From positions 76,990,753 through 77,054,752 of the forward strand of contig CM051456.1 in assembly GCA_028274465.1 (NCBI GenBank): a DNA stretch of 64,000 nt, read 5' to 3'. A program made the translations under genes and the position numbers. Shown piece by piece: positions 33,584 through 45,960 of this stretch (position 1 is its first letter; every line of letters begins with the position of its first letter). The notes beneath the pieces are model-generated. The model did no database searches, was not told where the DNA came from, and saw nothing but the letters and a program-made list of their open reading frames with translations. This DNA is from Plantago ovata. Its lineage: Eukaryota; Streptophyta; Magnoliopsida; Lamiales; Plantaginaceae.

Positions 33584-33970
33584 TGTCTCTGGTGTGTGAG
33601 AAACTCAATCGATTTGAGCTCTCAGCAAGGGTAAAACAGAGAAACACTGGAGATAGTGGAGCTTTTGCATTGAATGCGTAGTGGCCCACTAACTAAAACC
33701 GTCAGAGCACTCTCTCTCTTTGTTTTGTTAGCCGTTAGATTAATAACTCCTTTTAATCAGTGGCCACGATTGAATTTCATGTCATGATTTATTGCGAGTT
33801 TATCTGTGTCAGCTTAACGTCACAAATTGATTTTACCGAGTAATAAGGGATAGATTGCTTGCTGAAATAGACAAGAATCTTTTCAGCGAGTTTGAATTAA
33901 CAATCTGGATACTTGCTGAAAGTTCCCCCTTACTTAGATATCTCATATTTTCTAAGTTTAAAAGACATTT

Positions 33971-34327
33971 CTGATTTCCCGTATCAGTAAATTCTTTTGT
34001 ATTTGAGACATCCTTTGGTAAAATCTAAGAGATGAGCTTTGCTCTTTTTCTAAGTTTCCGTCTCAGAAAATTTCTTTGATACTTGAATACCTGTTTCAGT
34101 ATCTTTTGATTGTCTGAGTACCCGTCTCAGCAATCCTTAAGCTCTTTCACTTACTGAGTGCCTGTCTCAGCAAATGATCAAGTTTCCTAACAAATACCTG
34201 TTTTGAAGGAATTACTTGTTGAATGCCTGTTTCAGCAATCATGTTGTGACTTATCATTTCTTAGAAGAAATCAGTGATTTGGTCTTTTGGACAGGAATAC
34301 TTTGGCTTGCTGAATACCTGTTTCAGC
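33971..34327 (-). repeat. Seven-hairpin array in SIRE-B
   Basis: Counterparts of the SIRE-A hairpins, in reverse coordinates: 34309-34327, 34216-34238, 34150-34173, 34108-34135, 34078-34103, 34049-34069 and 33971-33987. Hairpin 4 has CTGAG/CTCAG with loop ACGGGTA where SIRE-A has CTGAA/TTCAG with loop ACAGGCA, a two-sided stem change that keeps pairing. Confidence 0.88.
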
Positions 34328-34346
34328 ATACTGCCAAGTGTATCCT

Positions 34347-37300
34347 TTATTGAGGTAGTTCAATCAATCCAAGGTTATACCTTAGCATTGCGAACCTATT
34401 ATCTGGTAGGGGCTTGGTAAAGATGTCAGCAAGCTGATCTTCAGTACCTACTTTCACAACCTCAATATCACCCTTTTCCACATGATCTCTAATGAAATGA
34501 TGTCTAATATCAATGTGCTTAGTCCTAGAGTGAAACTTAGGATTTTGCGTAATTGCAATAGCACTTGTATTATCACAAAAGATTGGTGTTTTCTTTGCAG
34601 AAATACCATAATCTCTTAATTGTTGCTGAATCCATAGGATTTGAGCTGGGCAACAACCAGCTGCAATGTATTCAGATTCAGTAGATGAATTGGCGACACA
34701 CGTTTGCTTCTTGCTGAACCATGATATTAATCGAGTACCCAAAAACTGACAAGTCCAGAGGTACTTTTTCTATCAAGAGTTGATCCACCATGATCAGCAT
34801 CAGAATAGCCAACCAATTCAAGTCCAGAATCTTTTGGATACCATAATCCAACATTGACTATACCTTTAACATATTTCAGTATTTTAATTGCCTTTTTGTA
34901 GTGTGATTCTCTTGGATCCGATTCGAATCTTGCACACACACAAACAGCATACTGAATGTCAGGTCTACTTGCTGTTAAATACAACAAGGAACCAATGAGC
35001 TTCCTATACTTGTGTTCTTCAACACTTTTGTCCTCTTTAGTATAGCCCAATTTGGTACCAACACTCATAGGGATCTTTTCAGGTTTTTCATCCTCTTTCA
35101 TCCTAAACTTTATGAGCATTTCTTTCGCATACTTTGCTTGATTTATGAATATTCCATCTTTGAGTTGCTTGACTTGCAACCCTAGGAAATAATTCAATTT
35201 TCCCATCATACTCATTTCAAACTTATTAGTCATGAGTTTGGCAAAATCATCACAAAGTTGCTTGTCCTTAGATCCAAAAATTATGTCATCCACATAAATT
35301 TGAACTAAGATTAATTTACCATCATGGTTCATGGTAAAAAGAGTTTTGTCAACTTCACCTTTCTTGAAACCATTTTCCAGCAAGAACTTAGCTAAGGTAT
35401 CATACCATGCTCTTGGTGCTTGCTTTAGACCATATACAGCTTTCTGAAGCTTATATACCATCTTGGTTTCTGAGGGAAGTTCAAAGCCAGGGGGTTGTTC
35501 TAGGTAGACTTCTTCAGCATGTTCACCATTTAAGAATGCACTCTTAACATCCATTTGGTAAACAATGAAGTCATTGTGAGCAGCAAAGGCCAAGAAAAGC
35601 CTAATTGCATCCAATCTTGCAACTGGAGCGTAAGACTCATCATAGTCCAATCCTTCAGTCTGACAGTAACCTTGAGCAACTAAGCGTGCTTTGTTTCTTG
35701 TTACTTCACCAGACTCGCTCAGCTTGTTTCTGAACACCCATTTTGTACCAATAACTTTCTTATTTTCAGCAAGTGGCACAAGTTTCCAGACTTTGTTTCT
35801 TTCAAATTGATCCAATTCTTCTTGCATTGCCTTTATCCATTCAGAATGCTTCAAAGCTTCTTCTATGGTTTTAGGTTCAATTTCTGAAACAAAGCAAGAG
35901 AATAAAGATTCTACTTCTAAGACAGTTGCTTCTTCAGCAAGTCCTTGAGTAGCTTTAGATCTAGTCACTTGGCGTTTATTAATATCGCCAATCATATCCG
36001 TAGAGGGATGATCTCTAATCCATTTATTAACAGTTTTCATGTTTGTTGGATCAGGATATGTTTGCTAATCAGCATGTGACTCTTCGGTATGTACTTGTTC
36101 AGTACTACTGGGAATTTGTGTCTCTGCTGAGATTTGATCGTCAGCAACTGCTTGCTCAGCATTGCTGGGTTGAGGTACTTCATCAGCAGGCACTGGAGAT
36201 TGCGTAAGTTCAGCAACTTCCGGATCAACCGCATCTTTTGCTGGAAATTCTTTGTCGTGAACTATATTTATCTTGTCATGACTCGGGGGAGGAGAATCAT
36301 TGTCAGAATCATCATTTAGTTCAATTGACTTGATTTGCCTAACATCAGATTCAGTTCTTTGCTCATGTATGATTAGCTTTTTCATACATTCTGATATTTC
36401 TTCTTCAGCAGGCACACCTTGTGACTTTTCGTAGAATACAACATGCACAGATTCTTCAATCTTTTGTGCCTTTTTGTTGTAAACTCTGTAAGCTTTACTA
36501 TGCAAGGAGTAGCCAAGAAATATCGCTTCGTCTGCCTTTGGTTGAAATGTTCTTAGGTATTCTCTACCATTGTTAAGAACGAAACACTTGCAACCAAATA
36601 CTCTTAGATGAGTGATGTTAGGAGGTCTTCCAACAAACAATTCATAAGGAGTTTTGTTGTATTCCTTAGTAATCAAACATCTATTCTGAGTATAGCAGGC
36701 GGTATTAATCGCTTCGACCCAGTAAGCCTCACTTATCTCAGTGTCAGCAAGCATTGTTCTTGCGGCTTCTTTCACGGTACGATTCTTCCGTTCAGCAACA
36801 CCATTTTGCTGTGGTGTCCTTACTGAGGATAACTGATGATGAATACCTTTGGAGGTACAATATTCAGTTATGTACTGGTTACAAACTCAGTACCATGGTT
36901 TGTCCTTATGACTCTTACCATGTCATTTTTCATGACTTCAAGCTTATTCAGCAAGATAGGTATTTCAGTCTTGGTTTCAGATTTGTGCTTGATGAATACT
37001 ACCCAAGTGAATCTTGAATAGTCATCTACCACGACTAGACCATACTTCTTACCAGCATAGCTTGTTGAAGAAGATTCAAACAAGTCCATGTGTAAGAGTT
37101 GTAAAGGTTTTGTAGTTGACGGTACTGCCTTGTTCTTGAAAGAAGATTTGGTTTGCTTTCCTTGCTGACATGCATTGCAAACACCATCCTTCTTAAAAGT
37201 AACCCTAGGTAATCCAACTACAAGTGCCTTTTTAGACAGCTTATTCAGCGTCTTGAAGTTTAGATGACTTGTTCATTTATGCCATAACCATGCTTTTTCA

Positions 37301-37740
37301 GCAAGGCAATCATGATCTGAGACAAGGCATTTTTCAACGTTTGCTGAAGACCAATCAACGGTGTACAAGCCTCCTGATCTTCTTGCAATCATTATAACCT
37401 TTTTAGTCTCAAAATCTACAAGTTTACATTCATCACTTTTAATTTCGATGAAGTATCCTTTGTCAGCAAATTGACTCATGCTGAAAAGGTTAAACTTAAG
37501 ATTTTTGACATAAAGAACTCCAGAAATGGTTATGCATCCCAACTTCACATCACCATAGCCTTTTGTAGATCCGGAGCCTCCACCAGCAAACCTTATTGTT
37601 GGACCTTTAGACCACCGTCTATAGTTTATAAGGTTATTCTTGTTGCCCGTCATGTGCTTTCCACAACCACTATCAACGTGCCAGATTGCATCGTTTGTCT
37701 CTGTGGCTGCAGTCTGCACAATCAAGAGCAAACAAGTTAA
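34347..37740 (-). pseudogene. pol: SIRE-B pol
   Basis: Domains in order: protease with intact HVDSGCGKHM; GAG-pre-integrase broken by a stop near 37272 (Arg to TGA); integrase with HMDLF, but the second catalytic Asp is Asn (RTNHGTEF, near 36897), then a one-base deletion just after; a TAG near 36064; reverse transcriptase complete from about 36040 with [11 protein letters not shown] and the intact YVDDIIFGS (near 35285); and RNase H in a shifted frame after a one-base loss near 34752, ending TKPLPDNRFAMLRYNLGL with TAA at 34347. The start is open in the -1 frame from gag, as in SIRE-A. Multiple independent lesions make it non-functional. Confidence 0.93.
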
Positions 37741-39256
37741 TTATCCAATGATGGATGTCCATTAACATGTTCAAGAATGCGTCCAGTGGAAACCCAAGTC
37801 TGAAGTTTTTCAACTTTGACTTGTTTTCTACTTGCTGAGGAACTAGGAGGTTTTGAGCTGAAAGACTTTTGACTTGTGCTGGTCAAATCCACTTTCTGAT
37901 GTGGTGTCTTGCTCTGTTGACCTTTTTGTTGAACATACTTTTCAGTAAGTTCTTTTCTAGCAAGGTTCCTTCTAGTCCTAGCATTGGGAGTCTTTTCAGA
38001 ACTCTTAGGCTTGGTTTTCTTCATCTCTTTGAAGTATCTTTGCTGACTTTGCTTATACTCATGAAAGAGTTGACTTTGCTTGGTTTTGAAACCGAGTCCA
38101 CTCTTTGGAGAATGCTGAGCTTTAGCTTCAGCAACCTTACTTGATTCAGGTTTGTCAGCAAAGGACTTCTGATTACTTTTGGTAATCTTGCTTTTAGACT
38201 TAACAATTTGCTTTTCAGCAACTTGTTTGGCGGAATGCTTCACGACATTCTTTTTCTTTCCAGTTTGCTTCTCAGCAACCTGTTTTCCTTTTAAAGTCTT
38301 GTTACTTTGAGTAGCAACAATGGGCTTTATGGTCATAGGTACTTGATTGCATGTTTCAGTAACCTTAGTTTGACCAAACTGATAGATCACTGGTGGATTA
38401 CTATCAGTAGCACGTACAAAGGAGATAGGTGATTTATCTTTTCTCAAGATTTCTACGTTATCACCTTCACACGTTGCTCCTAAACCTTCTTTCTGAGATG
38501 GATCTCTCAAATAAGAGTTTAGTTCAGTCAGCGTATTACTTGCTTCCACATAGGATTTGAAATTGATTTTCATCTTTTTCATTTCTTGGACTTCAGCAAG
38601 TAACTTTAGAATTGAGGACTGATATTCTTCCAATTCTAATGCCATTTGAGAATTTTTGTCTGCAGCCTCAGCAATCAACTTCTTAAGACGCCTTATTTCA
38701 GCATCCTTTTCTTCTGTCTCTTCCTTAAGCAAAACGTACTTTTCAGTAGTTTGCTTGGTCAGAGTTTCAGCAAGTTGAAGTTTCTCTTGCTGTTTGCTGA
38801 GAGTTTTCTCAAATCTTTCGATTTCTCCTTGAATCTTGTCAAGGTCAATCTCGTCTTCACTTTCTGAATCTGAGTCAGCGGTAGAATTATTTACCTGACC
38901 GGCCATGAGGCAGAATTCGTAGTTCGACACATCTGGATAAGCTTCCATAGCTATTCCACACTCTTCTTTGCCAATCTCGACGTCTAGAGTGGCTTCTTCA
39001 TCGTCGGTGTCTGATCTTTCATCCTCACTGTCTTCGGAGCTTGTCTCAATGCACAATGCATCGATTTTTGCTTGAAGCTTCTTCTTTTCTTCAGCAATGA
39101 AAGCTCTTTTAAACTTCTTCTTCTTTTCAGCAGATTTGCCTTTCAGCAAAGGGCAATTAGCCTTTCATCACTAATGGCCTCAAGATGTAACATCATGTTG
39201 TTTCGCCATTTCTCGTAATTTTCCAGCTTCAGCAAAGGAGCATCTCCTAAAGACAT
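37737..39256 (-). pseudogene. gag: SIRE-B gag with internal deletion
   Basis: The N-terminus is present from the ATG at 39256 (MSLGDAPLLKLENYEKWRNN) for about 30 codons. The sequence then jumps near 39165 to a site equivalent to SIRE-A 6285-6290, removing about 0.9 kb, including the UBN2-like domain and the first part of the CCHC zinc knuckle. The joint shifts the frame and hits TGA within a few codons. The rest (39149 to 37737) is an open Lys/Glu-rich C-terminal Gag ending at TAA 37737-37739. No functional capsid could be made. Confidence 0.9.
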
Positions 39257-39354
39257 CCTGTCAGCAAAGCACTACCAAATTGATCAAGTGAAAGTGATTT
39301 ACGGAAAGCACTTAAGGGGATCTAGGTTCAGTGCAGAAGGCTAAGGAACCTCCT

Positions 39355-39366
39355 GCTCTGATACCA
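39355..39366 (-). other. SIRE-B primer binding site (tRNA-iMet type)
   Basis: The minus strand reads TGGTATCAGAGC two bases inside the 5' LTR, identical to the SIRE-A PBS core. Confidence 0.95.
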
Positions 39367-39368
39367 CT

Positions 39369-41146
39369 TGTTGGTCCCTTTAAACAACAAGAAAAGACTA
39401 GAGGGGGGGTGAATAGTCTTTTCAAACTTTTGTCGTTTAAAAACTTTCTCAGCAAGTACTTATTACTTTTCAGTAATGAGGTTGCTGATACTTAACTTTC
39501 TCAGCAAGCGTAAGTTACTTTCCAGTAGCTTGGTTTGCTGATACTTAAAACCAGAGAGCGGAAGTCTTTGAAACAATAAGTGCTCTTTCAGGAAGTAAAG
39601 GGATTCAGCAAGTGAAGTGAGTGACTGTGTACAAACAGATATAATTTGCTGAAAGCTAAATGCAGTAAGTAAATCACACAAACGCTTTTATAGTGGTATC
39701 TGAGAGTGGCGTAATCTCTCAACTAATCCACTTTGTCCTTTCTAGGACTGAATCCACTAAGATATGATTGAGGTTCCTTACAATCTCCTATCTAAAGCGA
39801 TTCAACAGAAACCAAAGCACACTTGCTTTGTCTCCAACCTAAACTAGAGAACTCAACCTTGTTCTCCACCAAACTTGGTACTTTTAATCAGCAAAACCTT
39901 GCTCGATTAAGTTCCCCCTGAATATCATGCCTGAAAGGGTTTATTTTCAGTTAGAGAGTTTTGGGGTGAGATAACTTAATTATAACTTATTCAGTTACAA
40001 CAAGTAATCTAAGAAACACAACTTGGAATACTTTGCAGTAAACAAGTTTGATTGTTTCTGGTGTCAAGACTTGTTCTTGTTCGAAAGAAAGAACACTAAA
40101 CTAATTTCTTAGCCGAGTTTGTTCTACTTCTTCACAAGTAGCTTTTTCAAGCTTTTAAGTCTTGGAACGGATCAATGGCAGTAAGAGTGTTTGAAGGTTT
40201 GTGAGTTTTTAAGCACAAGTGAGAGTTTGATCACGTTGTTGACACACTTCAACTCTTTGCCGGATGACCTCTATTTATAGTGCAAGTAAGGAGCCGTTTG
40301 AATTTCAAATCCTAAGGCTTTTGTTCCTTAACATGTAACTATCTTGCTTTTGTACTTTCAGCAGCAACTTTGTTTGTCTTCTAGTCTTTATGTCCTTCGC
40401 ATGTAAGCTTTGCATTAAATGCATATTTGAATAGAATTCAAACATTAACATTGGAGCGCAATTTCACGTACATTCAGCAAGAGGTCACATATGTTCATCA
40501 GCAAGTGTTCATTCTCAGTTTCAGCAAGCACAACCTACTCTGTCTTTCAGATTTTCACTTATGCAATGCTGTTGCTGAAAATTCCACTTTCTAAGCAACA
40601 CGTGCCTTTACCAGTCTTCAGCAATCTTCAAGTCTTCAAGTCTTCAGATCTTCAAAAGTCTTCAAGATTCTGACCGGTTTCTTATTTGCTTCAATAATTT
40701 GTTTGTAATAAACAAAATATATCTTCAGCAAATGCTTCAATAGGTCATTTTCTTTTCAGAAAATAAGATTAATTAAAGCTAAGCATCAATAAGATATTTT
40801 CTTTTCAGAAAATAAAATACATCATACGCTAAAGTGTCAATAAATTATTTTCTTCTCAGAAAATAAAATACGTCATACACAAAAGTGTCAATAAATTATT
40901 TTCTTCTCAGAAAATAAAATACGTCATACACTAAAGTGTCAATAAATTATTTTCTTCTCAGAAAATAAAATACGTCATACACAAAAGAAATAACTTATCT
41001 AAAACCTAACTAAGTCATCAGCAAACGTTCCTCTTTTACAATGTCCTTAAAATTGTAAGATCCTATGGACCTTAAGAGTACTAGTTATTGCACTGTTCTT
41101 AATTTAGCATGGTTAATTGCTCATCAAAATTACAAGTTTCCTAACA
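39369..41146 (-). repeat. SIRE-B 5' LTR (1778 bp)
   Basis: Partner of 26120-27905. It has one fewer TCTTCAAG-type 9-mer and scattered substitutions. It contains the 51-bp array (40787-40990) and a minus-strand TATA box near 40271-40280. Confidence 0.93.
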
Positions 41147-41151
41147 TACTC

Positions 41152-41503
41152 TGACCTAGTAACCAAGAAAACAAAGAAGAGACTTGGATTGATTCCTTAT
41201 GAGTACTTCTATCTCACTGCTAAGGATCAAGAAGAAGATCTTCTCTGGCTAAGAAAGATTCATCCTAAAAGCATTTCAGATACACAGCTTCTCCATGCCA
41301 GCAATTGGGGCATGCATTTGTGGGTAACTCACTACGTGGAAATGAATGCTGAAAAGCATCATCATACTGCCTGCAAAAATGCAAGAATTCTTCAACTACA
41401 AGTCCGTAGGCTTCTGGAAACTACAAAAAGGACTGTGTTGAATTTACTGCACTTGCTGAGAAGAGTGTAAGAGAGATTTTGAGAAAATCTTCTGGAAGAG
41501 CTT
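41152..41503 (+). pseudogene. SIRE-A env-like ORF, C-terminal end after the SIRE-B insertion
   Basis: Continues the C-terminal domain cut at 26119: LGLIPYEYFYLTAKDQEEDLLW, then LLHASNWGMHLWV and a His-rich KHHHTACKN. It aligns with SIRE-B 28540-28166. A one-base loss near 41425 (CTACAAAAAGG region) shifts the last 25 codons. The original stop would be TAA at 41501-41503. Confidence 0.88.
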
Positions 41504-41771
41504 AACTCTCTGTAATAGTTTTTGTTAAAGTTTTTGTTTGCTGATTCTGTTTAAGTTATCTCTGATACTTCTTGTAAACTTCTGAAAGATAACTATCAGC
41601 AATGAAGCTTTTGACTCTTATTGATTTTTGATTATGCAATTTACTTATGCTTACTGATTAAATTATTCAAGTATGCTTGCATTAATCAACTGATTTATTC
41701 AACATCAGAAACCTCTAAAAGGGTAACAATTAATTTAGCCATGGATTGCTAACATCAAAAAGGGGGAAATT
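41504..41771 (+). other. SIRE-A 3' untranslated region with polypurine tract
   Basis: A/T-rich and non-coding. AAAAAGGGGGAAATT at 41757-41771 is the PPT directly before the 3' LTR. Confidence 0.88.
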
Positions 41772-43372
41772 TGTTAGGAAACTTGTAATTTTGATGAGCA
41801 ATTAACCATGCTAAATTAAGGAAAGTCCAGTAACTAGTACTCTTAAGGTCCATAGAAATTTAGAATTTTAAGGACATTGTAAAAGAGGAACGTTTGCTGA
41901 AGACTTAGAATAGGTGCTAGATAGGTTGGTTTTTAAAGCTTATGATGTATCTTGTTTTCTGAAAAGAAAATAACCTATTGAAGCATTTGCTGACGATGTA
42001 CTTTGTTTTTACAAACAAACTATTGAAGCATTTAGAACCGCTCAGAATTTTGAAGAATTTTGAAGATCTGAAGACTTGAAAAATTCGAAGATCTGAAGAC
42101 TAGAAGATTTTTGAAGACTGGTATCTACAAAGGCACATGTTGCTCAGAAAGTGGAAACTTCAGCAACAGCATTGTATAAGTGAAAATCTGAAAGACAGAG
42201 TAGGTTGTGCTTGCTGAAACTGAGACTGACCACTTGCTGATGGAACATATGTGACCTCTTGTTGAAAGTACTTAAATTTGCACTCCAATGTTACTGTTTG
42301 AATTCTATTCAAATAAGCATTAAATGCAAAGCTTGCACGCGAAGGACATGAAGACTAGAAGACAAACAAGGACGCTGCTGAAAGTACAAAAGCAAGATAG
42401 TGACATCTTAAGGAACAAAAGTCTGGGAATTTAAAATTCAAACGGCTCCTTATTTTCACTATAAATAGAGGTCATCCGACAAAGAGTTGAAGTGTGTCAA
42501 CAACGTGATCATACTCTCATTTGTGCTTAAACTCACAAACCCTTCAATACTCTATATTGCCATTGATCCGTTCCAAGACTTAAAGCTTGAAAAAGCTACT
42601 TGTGAAGAAGTAGAATTTACACGACTAAGAAATTAGTTAAGTGTTCTTTCTTTCTTTCGAACAAGAACAAGTCTTGACACAAGAAACAATCAAACTTGTT
42701 TACTGCAAAGTATTCAAAGTTTTGTTTCTTAGATTACTTGTTGTAACTGAATAAGTTATAATTAAGTTATCTCATCCCAAACCTCTCTAACTGAAAATAC
42801 ACCCTTTCAGGCGAGATATTCAGGGGGAACTTAATCGAGCATAGTTTTGCTGATTAAAAGTACCAAGTTTGGTGGAGAACAAGGTAGCGTTCTCTAGATT
42901 AGGTTGGAGACGAAGCAAGTGTCCTTTAGTTTCTGTTTGAATCGCTCTAGATAGGTGTTGTAAGGAACCTCAATCTTATCTTAGTGGATTCAGTCCTAGA
43001 AAGGACAAAGTGGATTAGTTGAGAGATTACGCCACTCTCAGATACCACTATAAAAGTGTTTGTGTGATTTACTTACTGTATTTAGTTTTCAGCAAATCAT
43101 ATCTATCTGAACATAGTCACTCACATCACTTGCTGAAACCTTCATTTACTGAAAGAAGCACTTATTGTATCAAATACTTCCGCTCTCTGATTTTAAGTAT
43201 CAGCAAACCTAGTTACTGCAAAGTAACTTGCGCTTGCTGAGAAAGTTAAGTATTAGCAAGCTCATTACTGAAAAGTAATAAGCACTTGCTGAGAAAGTTT
43301 TAAACGACGAAAGTTTGAAAAGACTATTCACCCCCCCCTCTAGTCTTTTCTTGTTGTTTAAAGGGACCAACA
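41772..43372 (+). repeat. SIRE-A 3' LTR (1601 bp)
   Basis: TGTTAGGAAACTTG to GGGACCAACA. Partner of 3574-5177. TATA box at 42459-42468. The target duplication GTAGT follows at 43373-43377. Confidence 0.95.
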
Positions 43373-44739
43373 GTAGTTTTGTAGAATAGTATCACGTTTT
43401 GTTTCTTTTGCATTTCTTAGGTGATTAGGTACAAAATGGTAGAATGGAGCTTAAACGCAGCATTTTGGATGCATTTGGATCACGTTTGAGTACCTTGACT
43501 TCCATGGACGTGCCCGTGAGCACCCGATCCCTTAATAAGTGACTGAAGATGTATTCCCATGGAATTTGGAGGCTTTCCCAAGGCTCGAGACTGAAGAAAT
43601 ACCTGTAGCAGCTCATCGGACTGCCGGTGATTCGCCCCAGACTGTAGGGGATTCGCCTGCAGGGAGTTTCACAAAACAGCAACTCCCAGAAATAGCTCCC
43701 AGGGGGGCGAACCGCTCCTGGGGCGGTTCGCCTGGCTGGGCGAATCGCCCAGCTCTGCCAGGTGGTTCGCCCAGCGGCCTCTGTAGAACAGATTTGCACA
43801 TTAAATACATTATTTTCAGTTACAATTTTCAGACTTTTTTCACTTTCAGACATCTCCATCCGCGTTTTGGGAGCTTTCTCTAGCCCTAACTCTCAGATTT
43901 GATCATCTGAACCATTGTAATCCAGTAGAGATTATGGATTTGGCACCTAGAATACATTTTACATTGATCCACGGAAAGGATGTAGCGATTCCACTCAAGA
44001 GTGACAACTTGTGGTAACATTGTATCAAATCCTTTGTACTTTGATTATTATGTTTTCTATGGATTTTTCATATGAAATGTGTTTGTTTAGCATGATTATG
44101 AGTAGCTAAATCTCTTGTGTTGGTGGTGCAATGTTGGTGCAAACATGATATGAAATTGAGTATGCTTGTATGAGGTTTTGATTCGATCTTGCTGCATATT
44201 ATCTTACGTTTATCATAGTTTCCAATTACATATCTATCTTTGAATATGAGTAAGTGACAAACTCTTGTCATTTAAGGCTTTGGTAAATGATTTGAGTATG
44301 AAAGCATGCTAGATAAATAGTGGAGTGACACCACTTCTAAAGTATCGATAGGAACCTTTCAAGAAGTGTGTCTTAAACTTGCCTAGACCGTTTACTTTGT
44401 AGAACTTGTTGAAGGCTTTACGCACTGAACTTACAAGCATATGTGTGTTTCATTACATGTTTGACCCCGTGGTTACCACCAACCCTTTCATCTATTGATA
44501 CAAAACTCGTTCAAGTTGCTTCTAGTCTTGTTTGTGTTGAAGTTTACAAACTTTGTTTCCAAAAACTCTTTTCAAACTGATTCGTTGACCGAACAACTAG
44601 CAAATAAACCAAACAAAGCCACGTTAGGTCCCGAGAGAACGACATTCGGGGACAACTTACCATTGCACTAGTCTTTGTGTAGTGTTGAGTGTTCTTTGGC
44701 TTTTATAAAATAAATTTAATTTTCATTCTAATGACATCA
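43373..44739 (+). repeat. Gy-2 first LTR, 3' part
   Basis: Resumes after the GTAGT duplication and ends at TGACATCA. It has a GC-rich palindromic cluster: GGCGAACCGC (43706-43715) paired with GCGGTTCGCC (43723-43732), and CTGGGCG-AAT-CGCCCAG (43736-43752). An A/T-rich TATA-like region follows near 43798. No gene is present. Confidence 0.88.
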
Positions 44740-44762
44740 AAATTTGGCGTCGTTGCCGGGGA
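44740..44762 (+). other. Gy-2 primer binding site, first unit
   Basis: ATTTGGCGTCGTTGCCGGGG directly follows the LTR end, a tRNA-Asp-type PBS with one change from the canonical GCGCCG. Confidence 0.85.
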
Positions 44763-44946
44763 CTTAACTCCTTTGGTTGGTGCTTTTGTTTTGGTTTTTC
44801 GGTCAATTTCACTTCCTTATCTCATTTCTTTCTCTATATCTCAAAATTTGGTGCCATTCTTGTTTCTGTGTCCAGGTTTTTGTTGCACTAACGGGAACTA
44901 ACCCTTGTCTGAGTGTTGTGCTGATTATATTAGAGTTTCAGGCAAG

Positions 44947-45252
44947 ATGGTTGAGCAACCGTTGATGTTTCTTTCAAAAGCTACGGTGAGCCTAGTGGCC
45001 CAGCTATTGTTCTCAATGTAGCTACAAGGAATCTGGAGCTTAAGAACCACATGTTCCAGCAACTACCCAAGTTCTATGGCATGGACAATGAGGATGTCAT
45101 TGTCTATTTGAATGATTTGGAGGATTTCGTTCTCTACTTGCCTAGACCGGATGCTGGAGTTACTGATGATAATTTGCGAATGAAGGTTTTCGCTATGGGA
45201 GTAGGGGATAAAGCGAAAGGTTGGTTGAGATCTTTGGAAGTTGGATCCTAGT
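44947..45252 (+). pseudogene. gag: Gy-2 gag remnant, truncated at the second LTR
   Basis: Only the first part of Gag remains: GPAIVLNVATRNLELKNHM, FQQLPKFYGMDNEDVI and LRMKVFAMGVGDKAKGW, ending EVGS-stop at 45252. The ATG at 44947 is out of frame with the conserved block, so a frameshift lies between about 44950 and 44985. The next LTR begins at 45253. The last AGTT matches the end of a TR-GAG-type polypurine tract, so everything from mid-gag to the PPT was deleted. It is closest to the TR-GAG Gag. Confidence 0.85.
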
Positions 45253-45960
45253 TTGATGAACGTATTTTTGACACGTTCATCTTGTCTTTTTTGCCTTTTT
45301 TTTCTATCTTTAAGCTTAGTTTTGTTGGTAGTTTTGTAGAATAGTGTCACATTTTGTTTCTTTTGCATTTCTCAGGTGTTTAGGTACGAAATGGTGGAAT
45401 CGAGTTTAAACGCAGCATTTTTGATGCATTTGGATCACGTTTGAGCACCTTGACCTCCATGGACGTGCCCGTGAGCACCCGACCCCTTCATAAGTGACTG
45501 AAGATGTATTCCCGTGAAATTTGGAGGCTTCCCCAATGCTCGGGACTGAAGAAATAGCCGTAGTGGCTCATCAAACCTCATGAGAACCGCCTAGGACTAC
45601 AGGGGATTCGCCTGCAAGGAGTTGGAAAACAACAACTCCCCAAAATCGACCTCCAACGGGGCGAACCGCCCCATGAGCTAGGTGGTTCGCCTGGCTGGGC
45701 GAATCGCCCAGCGTCGTGTGCAGGCCAAATCCTGCACATTTAATGCAGATTTTACAGTTACATTTCATACACTTTTTCACTTTCAAAGACATCCATCTGC
45801 GTTTTGGGAGCTCTTTCTAGCCCTAACTCTCATATTTGATCATTTGAACCATTGTAATACATTAGGGATTGAGGATTTGGCACCAAGAATACATTTTACA
45901 TTGATCTATGGAAATGATTTTACGGTTCCACTCAAGAGTGACAGCTTGTGGTAACATTGT
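45253..45960 (+). repeat. Gy-2 second LTR, 5' part (to the Copia-C insertion)
   Basis: Matches 3495-3573 plus 43378 onwards. It contains CTGGGCG-AAT-CGCCCAG (45695-45711) and decayed GGCGAACCGCC-type arms. It ends with ATTGT (45956-45960), the Copia-C target site. It resumes at 56077. Confidence 0.88.

Larger units (their letters stand above)
26120..41146 (-). mobile_element. SIRE-B: second SIRE-type Copia element, nested in the SIRE-A env-like ORF
   Basis: LTRs of 1786 and 1778 bp (26120-27905 and 39369-41146) with target duplication TACTC (26115-26119 and 41147-41151). It encodes gag, pol and the env-like ORF on the minus strand. It is related to SIRE-A over all coding regions, but the LTRs belong to a different subfamily with a 51-bp tandem array. 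Dead: about 0.9 kb is deleted from gag, and pol and the env-like ORF carry nonsense and frameshift changes. It still preserves several sites lost in SIRE-A (protease Asp, env-like ATG, RT active site). Confidence 0.95.
3574..43372 (+). mobile_element. SIRE-A: Copia SIRE/Maximus-type element with env-like ORF, containing two nested elements
   Basis: LTRs of about 1.6 kb (3574-5177 and 41772-43372) flank gag, pol and a long third ORF downstream of pol, the order typical of the SIRE/Maximus lineage. The target duplication is GTAGT at 3569-3573 and 43373-43377. Removing TR-GAG (9637-18815) and SIRE-B (26120-41146), each with one TSD copy, leaves about 15.6 kb. The element is dead: gag frameshift, protease D-to-N, RT stops, lost env-like start codon and several env-like frameshifts. 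The 5' LTR starts TTTTAGG where the 3' LTR has TGTTAGG. Confidence 0.95.

Noticed and set aside
43425-43883. Opposed Pro/Gly/Arg-rich ORFs in the Gy-2 LTR
   Set aside because: Produced by the GC palindromes, which are open in several frames. Not conserved in the second LTR.
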